Origin: Lates calcarifer
Taxonomy: Eukaryota > Chordata > Actinopteri > Centropomidae
Reading direction: 5' to 3'
Length of the DNA stretch: 64,000 nt
Assembly: GCF_001640805.2 (NCBI RefSeq)
Contig: NC_066833.1
Span: forward strand, 12,636,984-12,700,983
Shown here: one piece after another, positions 13,601 to 25,328 of the stretch
Layout of the letters: every line of letters starts with the position of its first letter
Position numbering within the stretch: position 1 is the stretch's first letter
Notes under the pieces: generated by a model
What the model was told of the DNA's origin: nothing
What the model saw: only the letters and a program-made list of their open reading frames with translations
Database searches by the model: none
Made by a program: the position numbers and the translations under genes

Positions 13601-14732
13601 AGGAATTAGCTAAATGTAATGCCTTTAAACTTCTTGTCTTACCTCCCCATTCTACATATTTGTGTATTTTTTTTCCTGCTTTCCCTTTGATTTTTAAAAT
13701 CTATTAATAGCTATTAATTATTTGAATCACAAATCCGCCTTATTTGATTTAACTCAGTGTCCTTGTCCGTTTCCTTGAAAACATTAAAAATAATTGCATA
13801 TAAAAAAAGCTACATTTTGCACATCAGCTTCCATATGTAATCTTCTGGTCAATTTTATATTAAGGGATGTTAGCACTGTAAAGGGACTGAAGTGCAGTAA
13901 ATGACTAGTTTTTACAGAAATAAGGAATAAAGTCACTATGGGTTCTGTGTACGTAAGAATACAGTAAAAAAGTTCTGGTCATGAAAAATATTTCAATATT
14001 TGACCTCAACAGCTTCATCAGTCAATCAGCCAATGCTTCAGTGTCCACCGTGTGAACGAAGGTACACTCTCTGGATGTGATGGGTCTAATGTGCTTCAGC
14101 AGTATCTCTGAAGCTTGAAATTCTCTTACGAATGTATCTGATGCATGTATTTATTGAAAGTTTGCATAGAATCGATAGTCTGTGGTGCATTTAATCTGTT
14201 ACTGACTTTAGATATAGCAAAACCAGTATTTATTTAATTCTTTTGTTTGGCAAAGATGTTTCCCAATGGTGTACAAATATAAGGCGATAGATGTGTTTGA
14301 TGCAAAAGAGGTTCTTTTTATTTAGTAATATATTGCTTATGTGCTGCATTATTTCCAATTGTGTAAGTGAATAAGTAAAAGAGAGAAAGATAAAATGCAA
14401 AAACAACTGAAACAAACAAAGTATCTTAAATTCAGTAAACCCAAGACACTAAAGCAGTCTGAGCCATGCTGCATCCAGTGAACAGTGAGCTCTGATGTAG
14501 GGATACTGGCTGATTGACTGATTGATTAATTGATTCAGCAGCAGTGAGCCCTGTGTCATATCCAAGACATGATTTAGAGCAGGAATTGCTGATCAGTTGT
14601 CAGTCTTGTGAATTATCACATTCATTAAATAGTGGAACATGTCTGCACTGGCTTTCCTTTCTTTTGACACAGTTTGTGCAAAACTCAGGCCTCTGTAATT
14701 TAGAGTATGACATGATGGGCAGGCAGAGAGCA

Positions 14733-14759
14733 AGTGTGTGTGTGTGTGTGTGTGTGTGT
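14733..14759. repeat. (GT)n microsatellite
   Basis: An uninterrupted (GT)13 run in non-coding sequence. Confidence 0.9.
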
Positions 14760-15882
14760 TATACAACAATGTGGGAGAAGAGTGCATACAGGCTGTTAAT
14801 CTCTCCACCATTGTTCTGTTCACATTGACATCAAACCACAAACATTCAAACATGTTGCACAGGGGAACGTCATAAACCAGCAGCTGCCACTCAGCACCAT
14901 CAGGTCAAAATTAACAATTCAACTTAGACCCAAAAATATGAAATCTCTTTTCTACAGCTGTGTGAAGCCACCTGGGAAGGTGCTGCATTCACCAAACAGG
15001 TACAAGCAAGTGCACATTTCTATAACAGGGATGCCATAATTCTACTGTTCACCAAACAGTTATACTGAACGAAGATAAACTAGTTGACAACAATCGGTTC
15101 CTCAAACTGGACTTTACCTCTCAGTAAATTGACAAGCCATACATTCGACTGGTAGTTAAAATTGGCATTTAAAAGTTTTCCCCCCGTATGACGGACCTGG
15201 ATCACTGTACAAGAAGAACAGTGAATGTGACTAGTTATGTTAATCACTGTGTGTTTTACTTAAACAGAAACTCCACCAATTTTAGACATGAAACAGCTGT
15301 AGGGAAGAACTACTCCATATGTGGGGAAAAAAGTCTTCTGTTGTTCTAGAGGGAGCTGCATGAAGTCAGACAAAGTCATCAGTTGGGGCTGCAGACTACA
15401 ACATTACAAACAAACAAATCTGAGGGCGTGCAGTTATAAAGACGTGAGCTTACAGGACATCTGAAGCACGCTCCTCATCTCTACTTGAGGCTTAAGGCTA
15501 TATTAGCCACTACTAGCATTACACACACAAATGTCAGACTGAACTGTTAGCTTTTAAGCAGCATTGTGGAGATTGTAGTCAACACATTTTGACAAAGAAG
15601 AAGTACATGAGTAAATCTCAGCACTGACTTGTCTTGAGCTGATGGAGAGTAATAGAGTCTAACGCAGCCTGAATGGCAGGTGCGTAGGAAAATTAGGATA
15701 TTGAATGTCTGGTAAAGGTGTGGACCACAACAATGATCTAGCACTTAAGAGTTTTACAGTGTGAAGCCAACATGCAGAAGTCTACTATTTATCTCAAGTG
15801 TTCCTCCCACACACACACACACACAAGCCTTGAGTTACACTTACCTATCTCTAGCCCTATCTCTGTCACTCTCTCTATCTGC

Positions 15883-15907
15883 AGTGTGTGTGTGTGTGTG
15901 TGTGTGT
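15883..15907. repeat. (GT)n microsatellite
   Basis: A (GT)12 run just downstream of a short (CA)9 tract at 15808-15825. These start a cluster of four CA/TG tracts within 400 bp. Confidence 0.9.
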
Positions 15908-16085
15908 CTGTCCATGTTTAGAAAGGAATTTCTCTCCCACATACAGCACGTGTCCCTCTGGACTCTGGAGCAAGGAACAGGAAGACTTGAATGGAAGGAG
16001 GGAATCAGTCCTCTTTTCTTGACCCTGATTGACCATGACTGCTGCATAACAGGGGACGTTAGGGTAGGATATTCAGGGGTCCTGA

Positions 16086-16088
<3 letters not shown>

Positions 16089-16143
<55 letters not shown>

Positions 16144-16144
16144 C

Positions 16145-16181
<37 letters not shown>

Positions 16182-16184
16182 TGT
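16089..16184. repeat. Inverted (CA)n-(TG)n microsatellite pair
   Basis: A (CA)25 run at 16089-16139 is followed after only about six bases by a (TG)16 run at 16146-16177 and a short G-interrupted tail. The two arms are reverse complements, so the locus can fold into a long hairpin or cruciform. Confidence 0.95.
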
Positions 16185-19100
16185 TTTTAGACATGTTGCT
16201 GGCGAGTGCTCTGGCACTCACCAGCCAATAATTGCACATAATTGCATCCATTTGTGGAAAAGGCAAAGATGAACATTAGTGAGATCTGTGACACATGCTG
16301 CAAAAGGATTTGTTATCTCAAGATTAAAAGCAGACTCTTGCGTGACACGTGATGTCAGGTGGCGTGCGGCGGTTGCTGTGGCAACCGGAGGCTGTTTGCA
16401 CATGCTTTTGTTTGGCTTTGATTGAGCACTGAAAACAACATGGCTGGGAATATTGTGCATTTTTATTGTTGTCAGAAAAATCCCATGAGAAGAACAAAGA
16501 AAACAATGAATTGATCCCACAGACAAGTACTCCTCCACCTGTGGAGCCACAGCCTGATGATGTATATTTTTCCCTCTGTAGCTCAGAGCTCAGGTGTGGT
16601 CCAGAACCATTCAAAACACATCAATGAGACACACTTAGACTGGGTGACATATTCCTTCATTACAATCACCACGGGTGTTGTAAATACTCATTGGTGCACC
16701 ATTTGTGTATTAATCCATTGATGAAAATAGTCCCTAACAAAGTCCTCATTTCCCATTTGCTAAAGTCTTAAATAGGAACCAGTGAGCTGAGATAGGTTAG
16801 GGAAATTTGAAACACATTGTTGGTTTTGATCTTTTCATAGGATTTATGACAATATAAAAATATAAAACAACCCCAGCCTTATGTGTTATGTTGGGTTACC
16901 AGGACACATCAAACTTGGTACTACTACAGGTTTACTTTGTGAAAAATGGCTCCAAGTAGCCACTTACAACAAAAACATCTGACCAATACCAATAAGTCAG
17001 AGACAGAAAAAGGCCTTCTCAAAACAGTACAGTACAGTGGAGATCTGAGTCAACAAACGTGCCTCCTCCAGTTGAGCACTATTTCTTGAATTTGTGTGTA
17101 TTTTAACTTGTAGATTATCTTCTTACTTGCTATCCTATCAGTCAGTGGAAAATACACAATGTTAACTGTGGACCTGATAAATAAAACAACCGTAAAGCAG
17201 CAATAAACATGTTTTGTCTGTCGGTGTAGTTTATATTTGGAGTAAATGAATAAATTCAGTTTTTTTTTACAAATGTATATAAGCTACTAAATTATTTCTC
17301 CATTATTTCAATATTTCATAAATCATTGAAATAGCGACTTTAACACAGCTTCAGTAAATGCAGATATAAATAATTGATGACTACAAAAATGCTTTGCTGC
17401 CAGTAGAAATGGCTCTAGTGTAGCCAGTGTGAGCAGAGAAGTACATTAGGTTTAATTTGACACGCAGAGACAAAGATTTTTTAGATTCTGTCTTGTTATG
17501 TGGGAGGACCTCAATAAAACAATGAGTGCCTTAGCATTACTACTGTTTGCACAGTAAATCACATCATCAGTGGAAAAGCAGGCTAAGGAACAAAAGGCAC
17601 CAGAGAACATTTGAGGCAAGGATCCTGCTGTGCCTCCGTCATCAGAGACTGACGTCACTGTAGATGACGTCTTTTCCTAGTATCTTTTCTTTGCATCTCT
17701 CCCCCGCATTTTAAGAGGGAGGGACAAAGACAATGGGTAAGGATGCGAGTGAGGCAAGCACATAGACCAGGGAGGGAATTGGCACATGTCCTGCAGAGGA
17801 TTTTCTAACGCTGACTTCAGAGTTATTCTCTTCATTACCAATGCCTCTTCACAGGCTTACTGTCTGTTTGCCCTTTGTGCATCTCTCTGTCTGTCTTTCC
17901 TCTGGTGGGTCTGAAATGTAGTGACTTATTGGACTTTTGTTGTGTGTCCAGTTGCAAACGATGCCAAATCACACAACAATGCACAATAGACAGAGCTGTT
18001 GTCCAATGTAACGCCAACGCTCACCAACTGGACTCCACCGTTTCACGGACAGTAGATGCAAAATTTGCAAATAAAAAAACCCCAAAACAATGAAATCAGC
18101 TTGCGATAATGCCAGAAGAGGACCAGAAGAGTCCTCGAATGGTTTAGGAAAAAGGTTGTGGGTTGGATAGTTGAATAATTGGCTAAAGCACCTCATGAAA
18201 GAACAGCTTGAAAAATAAATGCAACAAATGAAGAGACCATATTGAAGGTGAATCAGTAATAGCTGGGAATGTCAAGCTGCGAGTTGTGAATGGATTATGG
18301 AAGGCTGACTGGAACATAACTGGTTCAAGGCTGGACAGTACTGACCTGAAAGGTTCAGTGCCATCATGAAAATGCTGATATCAGGTTTCAGGAGAACACA
18401 GACACGTGTTCCTAATCATACATTTTCGCAATTTTGTTAAAAATAAAAACTAAACTCAGTGACCTGAGCTACATGATCATTTCATGACTTTCTTTGGAGG
18501 CTCAGCTGACAGCAGTTATAGCTACAAGTGTTTTTGAGGCTGTGTCTGCAAGCTGTGCACACCTGCATTTAAGTGATTTCTTTCTTCGCACGCTCTCTTC
18601 CTGCTGCTTCAAATCAGACTGGGGAGGTGCTGGCAAATTGCAGTCTTCATATCTGGATGCAGACTTTTAGTCGGCTTCAGGTCCGATTTGGGGCTTCTGG
18701 GTGCTCAAAAATGACGAGAGCACAATCCAACGATTCACCTGGTTATTTATACTCTCCCTATTTTCTGTACAGAGAGCTTCCACTGTGAGTGTGACTTCAT
18801 GTTGAGTAACGCTCTGGTTCCTCCACAGTGGTCCCTGGTGCTGCAGAGATGACTGTCTCTCTGGCTCTTTGCCCCATCTCTGCTGAGCTCTGCTTATGTG
18901 AGAGCGGGGGCTCTTGGTCTCTTCTGGGGCTCAGTCAGGAGGATGTCTTAGATTCTTCTTACGTATACACTTCTCTTTTTACGCCTCTGCACCGGCAACA
19001 CCCGTGGCTGGAGGCGTTGTGTTTTCAGGTTGTCCGTCCATCTCGTTCTGAATGTGATATCTCAGTGATGCCTTCAGGGAATTTCTTGAAATGTGGTACA

Positions 19101-19470
19101 AACATTCGCTTGGACTCAAGGATGAACTGCTCAGATTTTGGTAGCCAAAGCTCAAAGTTCAAGAGAACTGTCGCCTCACAAAAAAAAAAAAAAAAGGTTT
19201 AAGAATTCACACGTTAATATCTGGAAGATAAGAGCAAGAAATAAATTACTTACAGTATATTAAATACACAGTCAAAAGCAGATACACTTATGAAAAACAA
19301 CTCAAAAGACAAGTAACAAAACTTTGTGGTGTTCAATGACAAATATATTTTAAAAAGTTTAACAACAACAAACTGTAGATAACAAAGACATTTGTTTTGA
19401 CAAACTCGGTGTGTCTGTGTTTGTGTGTCTGGATCATGATTGATCAGCTGAGTCACTGTCTTTGTTGTAG

Positions 19471-19552
19471 ATGAAATCAGTCTGGAGGGAATGGTGGTGC
19501 ACAGAGCTGAATGCAGACCAGTCGTCAACGAAAACTACATGAAGCTGAAGAA
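19471..19552 (+). CDS. gtf2f2: GTF2F2 exon, end of dimerisation domain
   Basis: 82 nt between a TTGTTGTAG acceptor and an AA|GTGAGT donor. Two bases complete an Asp codon; the exon reads EISLEGMVVHRAECRP and ends NYMKLK plus two bases. The equivalent human segment is very similar. It is the leftmost GTF2F2 exon identified in the window. Confidence 0.9.
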
Positions 19553-21344
19553 GTGAGTGAACTTTGGAGTTGCTCGTCTTTAGAAATGCTGCAGTTTAAA
19601 AAAAGACTGAACGGATCTAAACAGGTCTCAGAATTAATCAAATCAAGTAAGAATTTAAAACCTATGTTGCTTCATAGCTGCATTGTGGGTAAGAGTAACA
19701 GGATGCTGATGAGCTATATAAGTAAAGAGCCTAAAGTTGATGCACCTGACAACAGTAACATGTCTGTAATATTCCACAGCATTTCCACTACAGTAAAAGA
19801 GCAGAAGGACTACAGATGAATTATTCATAAAATAATAAGCACAAATGTCGACACAAAAGCACCAAGTGGTCAGGGCAGCATTTGTTTTCTAAAAACTGTG
19901 CTGTCGAATTTGCTTCTTTCACCCCTGGACAACGCAAAATATCTGTTCGAGTGCTGTGAATTAACTCCAGCAGGAGTAGAGAAGTTGACGGGGCATCACT
20001 GCAACTGTTAATGTGTGTACACTAAACACTTGAGTCCACTCTGTCTTTTATTTATTTATTTTTTTACTGCTTTCTGTCTCCTCTTTATCGGAATCTGTTA
20101 TTCCAGCCAGAGTTAGTGGATGGTATCGCTATAGCAACGGCATCACTGTGGCAGATGCACCACTACAATACAACTCAAGGCAAACACACAACACAGTCTG
20201 CTTTCTGTGTCAGCCATCAAATCAGTGAGACACATTACTCATCACAGGAAAGCTCTTGATTGTGACAGTATTAAAAGTTGTTGCCTCCTGACCATCACAG
20301 AGAGCACAGTCTTTTCAGGGGTGTGCGGAGATCATCTGGTCCAGATTCTTCCTAGATGTCATGTGATAATAATATTTATCTACTGTAAAGTACATACTGG
20401 ACTTAGGTTTGTCCAGTCGTGTTTCATTTCAGACTTGACAAAGACAGTCCTCACTTTTCACTCCAGTTTTATAATCTCCCATTTGGATGGCAGCTGACAA
20501 ATGTTCCTCCACCATGGCAGGCTACAGGATACACAGGGCATTATGTTGTCATGGTGGTGTCTGTGTGCCTGAGTGTGGACACAATTCAAGAACAGTTTTG
20601 TAGAAACTTAGCCACAGATTTCCTACTGTTGATAAAGCACTTCATCTAATCCAATCCTTGAAGCAGTATTTGCATCTTAAGGATGAAAGACAGATGTGTT
20701 AATTAGAGAGATATCTGTCTTTATTTCTTTATTACTATTATTGGTATTTACAGTTTAGATTTTGTGTTTATTAACATACAGTATGGAGGATGAAATATAA
20801 ATGGGAGAAAAGACAAAAAAGTATGTAAATAATAAATGTAATAGTCTGTAATGCATCAGTAAGCTTTACTAATGGCTTCATTAGCATTATTGTTAGTACT
20901 TGATATATCATTATGAATGTTCTGTATCATGGGAATTATGGCAGCTGCAGTGCGTTACGTTTCCAAGCCAATAATCTTTGTTGTTGTGTCTGGCCCTCAA
21001 CCTAAACAAAATATGTTCAATGACCAGCTCAGTCAGGATGAATGAAAGTCAAGAAAAAATAAATAGAAAGCAGCTGCCATTACTTATTTGGTGAGTTAAA
21101 CCCTAAGGTGCTGACAGTTGCTTTGTGCCAACAGGCACATCTGTCAGTGTAGATCAAGTTAGATCCAGAAAACACAAAGCTTTGTCTCTCTCTCCCTCTG
21201 TGTGTGTGTGTTTCTCAGGCTGCAGATTAAAGAGTCCACCAAGCCTCAGCGTTTGTCACAGCAGCTAGAGAGAGCCGTCACTACTGTCTACAAGCCTGTG
21301 GCCAACCACGATTTCAATGTGAGAACTAACACAGCAAGGCTGTG

Positions 21345-21396
<52 letters not shown>

Positions 21397-23799
21397 TGTG
21401 TGTGTGTGTGTGTAGCTAGTTTGATTTAACATGTCGTCATCCATTTGATTTGATTAAGTGATGGAAAGTAAAAGACAGTTGTAGGTACTGGAGATTGTTG
21501 CAGAGCCAACCTGTACATTTTACCTATAATCGAATTTACCTGCTGCACATCATACAGTGTTGTTGGATATTTTGTGATCTGTGGATGTTGTAACTCTTGC
21601 AGGATAACGGGTATTTTAGCCTCTGCAGGTTGCCACTTTTTTGCACTCCAGCTTCCCACATCGAGCTCAGTGTTTTTCAGCCTGTGAAAACAGATGTTCT
21701 CTGCTTTGTTGTCAACTTCAGCACAATTTATTTTGGCAGATCTGAGCACAGTAGCAGCAGCAAAACAGCTGCACCGTGAACCCTCTTAGAGGAAGCTGTC
21801 TCAGTCTGGTCACAAACTCATTATGGAGCAGCTCAGTTGTGGTGTGATCCACCCTTGATTTGATACAACTAGAAGATGTACTCTGCTAGTTTGAGCTTAA
21901 TAGCTCCCGAGGCCTGGTGCACTTTGCATGCTGGGATGTGGAGGAGCGAAAATCAGCAGTTGCCGGCTGCTTGCAGGAGAACGGGTTGAGGTCTGACCTG
22001 GACTAGTGAGGAAGTACAGGGAAATTTATCAACTCATCTGCTGATTCAGACCATAGTAAATAAACTATGGGTTTGAAAATGCCTGTAGTTGACTTAAAAA
22101 AATGGGCCAATAGACAAAAAATTACAATGGCATGTGAAAGTCTGGGCAGTCCTGGTCAATCAAGATCTGATTTTCAAAAGGTATAAAGTTAGAGATGAAA
22201 CAGTTCTTTAATATTTTAAGCAAGATTACTTTTTTTATTCGATTTGTTTCAAAATGAAAAACAAAAAAGAGCCCAAAGCCAAAGGACATCCAGCCAGCAT
22301 GGTCAATACACAGTAAAACCCACAACTTGTAAATGCTTTTTGTAGCAGCTGAGAGTCTTTCAGTTCTTGTTTCAGGGATTTTAGCCCATTCGTCCTTGCC
22401 AACAATTTCTAGTTCTGTGAGATCCTTGGGTCATCCTGCATGCACTGCTCTTTTGAGGTCTATCCTCAGATTTTCAAAGATGTTCACATCAGTGGACTGT
22501 GAAGGCCTTGGCAAAACCTTCAGCTTGCACCTCTTGAGGTAGTCCATTGTGGATTTTGAGGTGTGTTAAGGATCATTATCCTACTGTATAAGCAGGACTT
22601 CACTTTTAGCTTTTCTCCAGACGGCATAATGTTTCCTTCCAGAATTTGTTGGTATTTCATTAAATCCACTCTTCCCTCTACCAGTGAAACATTGCTTGTG
22701 CCACTGGCTGCAACACAAGCCCAACGCATGATCCACCCACCCCCGTGCTTAACACTTGGAGAAGAGTTCTTCTCATGAAATTCCACACTTTTTTCTTCTC
22801 CAAACACACCTTTGCTCATTATGGCCAAAAAACTTCTACTTAAGCTTCATCAGTCCACAGGGCTTGTTTCCAAAATGTATCAGGTTTGTTTAGATGTTCC
22901 TTTACAAACTTACAAACTGGTGCTGAATTTTGTGATGAGGATGCAGGAGAGGTTTTTTTTCCGATAACTCTTCCATGAAAGTCATATTTGTGCAGGTGTC
23001 GCTGCAGGTTCACCACCACTCCAGAGTCTGATCAATCTTTCTCAAGGTCTTTTGCAGTCAAACAGGGGTCCTTCTCCTTCTAGCGATCCTATGAGCAGTT
23101 CTTTGTGAAACTTGTCTTTCAGTCTTCCAGACCTCAACTTGATGTGCACCACTCCTGTTAACTGCGCTCTCTTAATACATCATGAATTGAAGAAATCTGA
23201 AAAGGCTCTGCTGCCTTAGAAACCATTTAGCCATCTCCTGCTTCCTGGACATCAATTATTGTAATTTTCAGTGTGTTGTAGCAGTTCCTTAGGGGGGCCC
23301 ATGGCTACTTAAATTTGTATCATCTGGCCTTTCCTAACAATGAAGCTAAGGTCTGAGACCTTGGTAAAAAATTTAAGTGCATGCTCAAATATCTTGGGAT
23401 GCCCAAAACTAAAATAATCAACTAATCTTTCTTCAAATGTTGAAAAGAACTTGCCTAAACTTTTAGGCATCTTAACTATTCACAGGAATTTTGACCAGTG
23501 GTCAAATAATTGGATCCAGGATCTGGAGTCCATATATGCTCAGCACAATTAGTTGCAAGTTCAATGTTAAACAAAATATAAAATATAATAGCCAGTTTTT
23601 TTTATGGACTAAATACACAAACATACTTTTTTTTTTTTTTTAGTTGGAGCATGAGCAGAAGAAGAAGTCAGAGGGGAAGATGGTGAGAGCTGAGAGGCAG
23701 GTCGTGTTGGACATGCTCTTTCTTGCCTTTGAGAAGTACCAGTATTACAACATTAAGGACCTAGTGGACATCACCAAACAACCTGTGGTGGGTAGAACG

Positions 23800-23877
<78 letters not shown>

Positions 23878-24741
23878 CAATATAACTGGGAAGACCAAAA
23901 AAACAATACACCTGCCCACCATCCACCTTGCTTTGTTAAATTTGAACATATCGCCCACAGCATGACGCTCATGCCTGTCCACACTATCTGTTGTGGCTGA
24001 AATTTGGGCCAACATGCGCCTGCACACACACACACACACACACATACACACACGGGATGAATCGATACAGTGCAGTGGATTCGTTCCAGCTCGCAGAGAA
24101 CAGCAATGTGTAGGTGCTGATGAGACCTCGAGGTCCTCCTCTCCCTCTGATTGCATCTGATTGCATAACCATCGGCTGAGTAGGAGTCAAACGCTGCAAT
24201 ACGCTCCACACCATCATTTCTCTCCTGAAGCACTTGGCTAACACTCAAATTAACTGAACTAAAGTAACCGAAATGCCCATTATGAAAAGTCTTGAAATTC
24301 ATCACACTGTTATTCATGAGGTGGCTCGAGTAAGCTGTAAGCTCTGCAGAGACACCTAGTGGTGCCTGGAGAGTATGACCTCTTATATTCAGCATGGTCT
24401 ACTGAATTGTCTGCTGCTTCCCTATAGCTCCCGTCACTACAGAAATGAAGGTCTAGGCAGGTTTCAGATGTGAAGCAAGGTTGGTTGCAGAAAAATAACT
24501 ATTTAAATGAGCATAAGGCTCAAAAAACCTTTGTCAAAAACCTTTGTTTGACATTTTTGGAAATAATCTGTAAATTTCAACCTTGTTTCTCCTCTGTCTG
24601 GTGCAGACCTACCTGAAAGAAATAATGAGGGAAATTGGGACGTACAACAGCAAAGGAGCTCACAAAAGCACCTGGGAGCTGAAGCCAGAGTACCGCCACT
24701 ACCAGTCTGCTGAGGAAGAGGAGCAGATGGAGACGGCCTAG
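19471..24741 (+). CDS. gtf2f2: TFIIF beta subunit (RAP30), 3' exons only
   Basis: Four exons encode the C-terminal 152 residues of the small TFIIF subunit (human 249 aa): 19471-19552, 21219-21318, 23644-23787 and 24607-24741 (TAG stop). All have AG/GT borders and compatible phases. The first exon gives EISLEGMVVHRAECRP, the end of the dimerisation region. The second gives SKP-like LQIKESTKPQRLSQQL. The third and fourth give the C-terminal winged helix with VLDMLFLAFEKYQYYN, LVDITKQPV and WELKPEYRHYQ. TFIIF binds RNA polymerase II, helps place it in the pre-initiation complex, and aids start-site selection and early elongation. N-terminal exons (about 100 residues) are absent from what I can recognise and probably lie left of the window or deeper in the long upstream intron. 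KCTD4 lies upstream on the opposite strand. Confidence 0.95.
21219..21318 (+). CDS. gtf2f2: GTF2F2 exon, linker segment
   Basis: 100 nt between TTTCTCAG and GTGAGA. It reads LQIKESTKPQRLSQQL, then VTTVYKPVANHDFN. Its donor is followed 22 nt later by a 74-nt TG repeat. Confidence 0.93.
21341..21414 (+). repeat. (TG)n microsatellite after a GTF2F2 donor
   Basis: About 37 TG units with two interruptions, starting 22 nt after the donor at 21319. In the transcript it is a (UG)n tract, a known binding sequence for CELF and TDP-43 type proteins. Confidence 0.95.
22125..23500 (-). mobile_element. Decayed Tc1/mariner-like DNA transposon
   Basis: The left end follows a TA dinucleotide (22123-22124) and reads GGCATGTGAAAGTCTGGGCA, a Tc1-like terminal motif. 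The right end near 23475-23500 holds ACTATTCACAGGAATTTTGA, the inner part of the same type of inverted repeat; the outermost bases are lost or diverged. Between them the minus strand keeps transposase fragments: SVKHGGGWIMRWACVAASGT at about 22660-22760, matching the Tc1 HGGGSVMVWGC motif, and downstream LKRAVHA and EWAKIP remnants. Stops and frameshifts break the frame, so it cannot make an enzyme. It lies in the GTF2F2 intron before the exon at 23644, opposite to the gene. It is an old insertion with no sign of activity. Confidence 0.85.
23644..23787 (+). CDS. gtf2f2: GTF2F2 exon, winged-helix start
   Basis: 144 nt, phase 0 on both sides, between a T-rich TTTTTAG acceptor and a GTGGGT donor. 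It encodes LEHEQKKKSEGKMVRAERQ, then VLDMLFLAFEKYQYYN and LVDITKQPV. The acceptor is preceded by about 13 T. A 72-nt CA repeat starts 15 nt after the donor. Confidence 0.95.
23803..23874 (+). repeat. (CA)36 microsatellite after a GTF2F2 donor
   Basis: A perfect 72-nt CA run starting 15 nt downstream of the donor at 23788. Intronic CA repeats near donors are known hnRNP L binding elements that change exon use. A second CA tract lies at 24023-24053. Confidence 0.95.
24607..24741 (+). CDS. gtf2f2: GTF2F2 terminal coding exon
   Basis: 135 nt from a TGGTGCAG acceptor to TAG. It reads TYLKEIMREIGTYNSKGAH, then STWELKPEYRHYQ and an acidic tail EEEEQMETA, completing the DNA-binding winged helix. The tail is slightly longer and more acidic than in human. 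Confidence 0.95.
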   Translation, partial: TYLKEIMREIGTYNSKGAHKSTWELKPEYRHYQSAEEEEQMETA

Positions 24742-25322
24742 TTCCAGCAGGAGCCTCGGAGCCCGTTTGCCGATGCTCATCACATCATATGAGAAAAGAG
24801 CACTTGAGCTTTCAGCTAGTTAGTTTGTAAGGAGTTTGGGTTTGTCTATAGCAATTTTCAAATGGAGATAATCTTCATTGGATATATATGTAGCATGTGT
24901 TTTAGGTTTCTTGGAAGTTGAGGAAATGAATAACCAGTTGAAAACACAAGTAGTCATTAAAAATGTAGAAGGCTGAAGCACTGGTATTCTGGTATTTAGG
25001 TTTTTTTTGTATCTATTTGTGTGGCTGAACAGGCAGCTCTAACAGTAATGTAACATCGTGTTTTTGAATTTGTCAAAGTTGCATTTTTGTTTTACAACTT
25101 CTCCTGCCTGAATCTAAAAATGCAGTGTCCATTAGAGAATGGATGGCAGTAGTGAGAAGTAGCTGCAGTTTAATCAGTTAAAAGGTGGTAAATAGCAATT
25201 TAGTATCAGGACAGAAGCTGTGGTCAACAGAAGATTTTTCTTGGCTTGTTTGTTCAGCTAGTACAGGACATGTATGAGTATGTCCTGTGTGAATAGCACT
25301 GATGTTTTTGTGTATTTTGGAA

Positions 25323-25328
25323 AATAAA
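25323..25328 (+). terminator. Candidate GTF2F2 poly(A) signal
   Basis: AATAAA, 582 nt after the stop codon. A second candidate is at 25494-25499. Either could define the 3' end; the sequence alone does not decide. Confidence 0.45.

Larger units (their letters stand above)
6903..19470. other. Non-coding stretch between KCTD4 and visible GTF2F2 exons
   Basis: About 12.6 kb with no exon I can support. It should contain the KCTD4 promoter and 5' UTR at its left end and is probably GTF2F2 intron throughout. It holds a CT-rich tract near 7200-7230, a degenerate interspersed repeat at about 7424-7600, and CA/TG microsatellites at 7625, 11013, 14733, 15808, 15883 and 16089. I looked for the missing GTF2F2 exons (for example codons for VSAPREHPF or VWLVKVPK) and did not find them by eye. 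Confidence 0.5.

Noticed and set aside
15761..16266. Long open frames on both strands made of Cys-Val or Thr-His repeats
   Set aside because: They are translations of CA/TG microsatellites, with no conserved protein on either side.
23803..24053. Short regularly spaced repeats that could suggest an array
   Set aside because: They are dinucleotide microsatellites without spacers or any cas-like gene, in a vertebrate intron.
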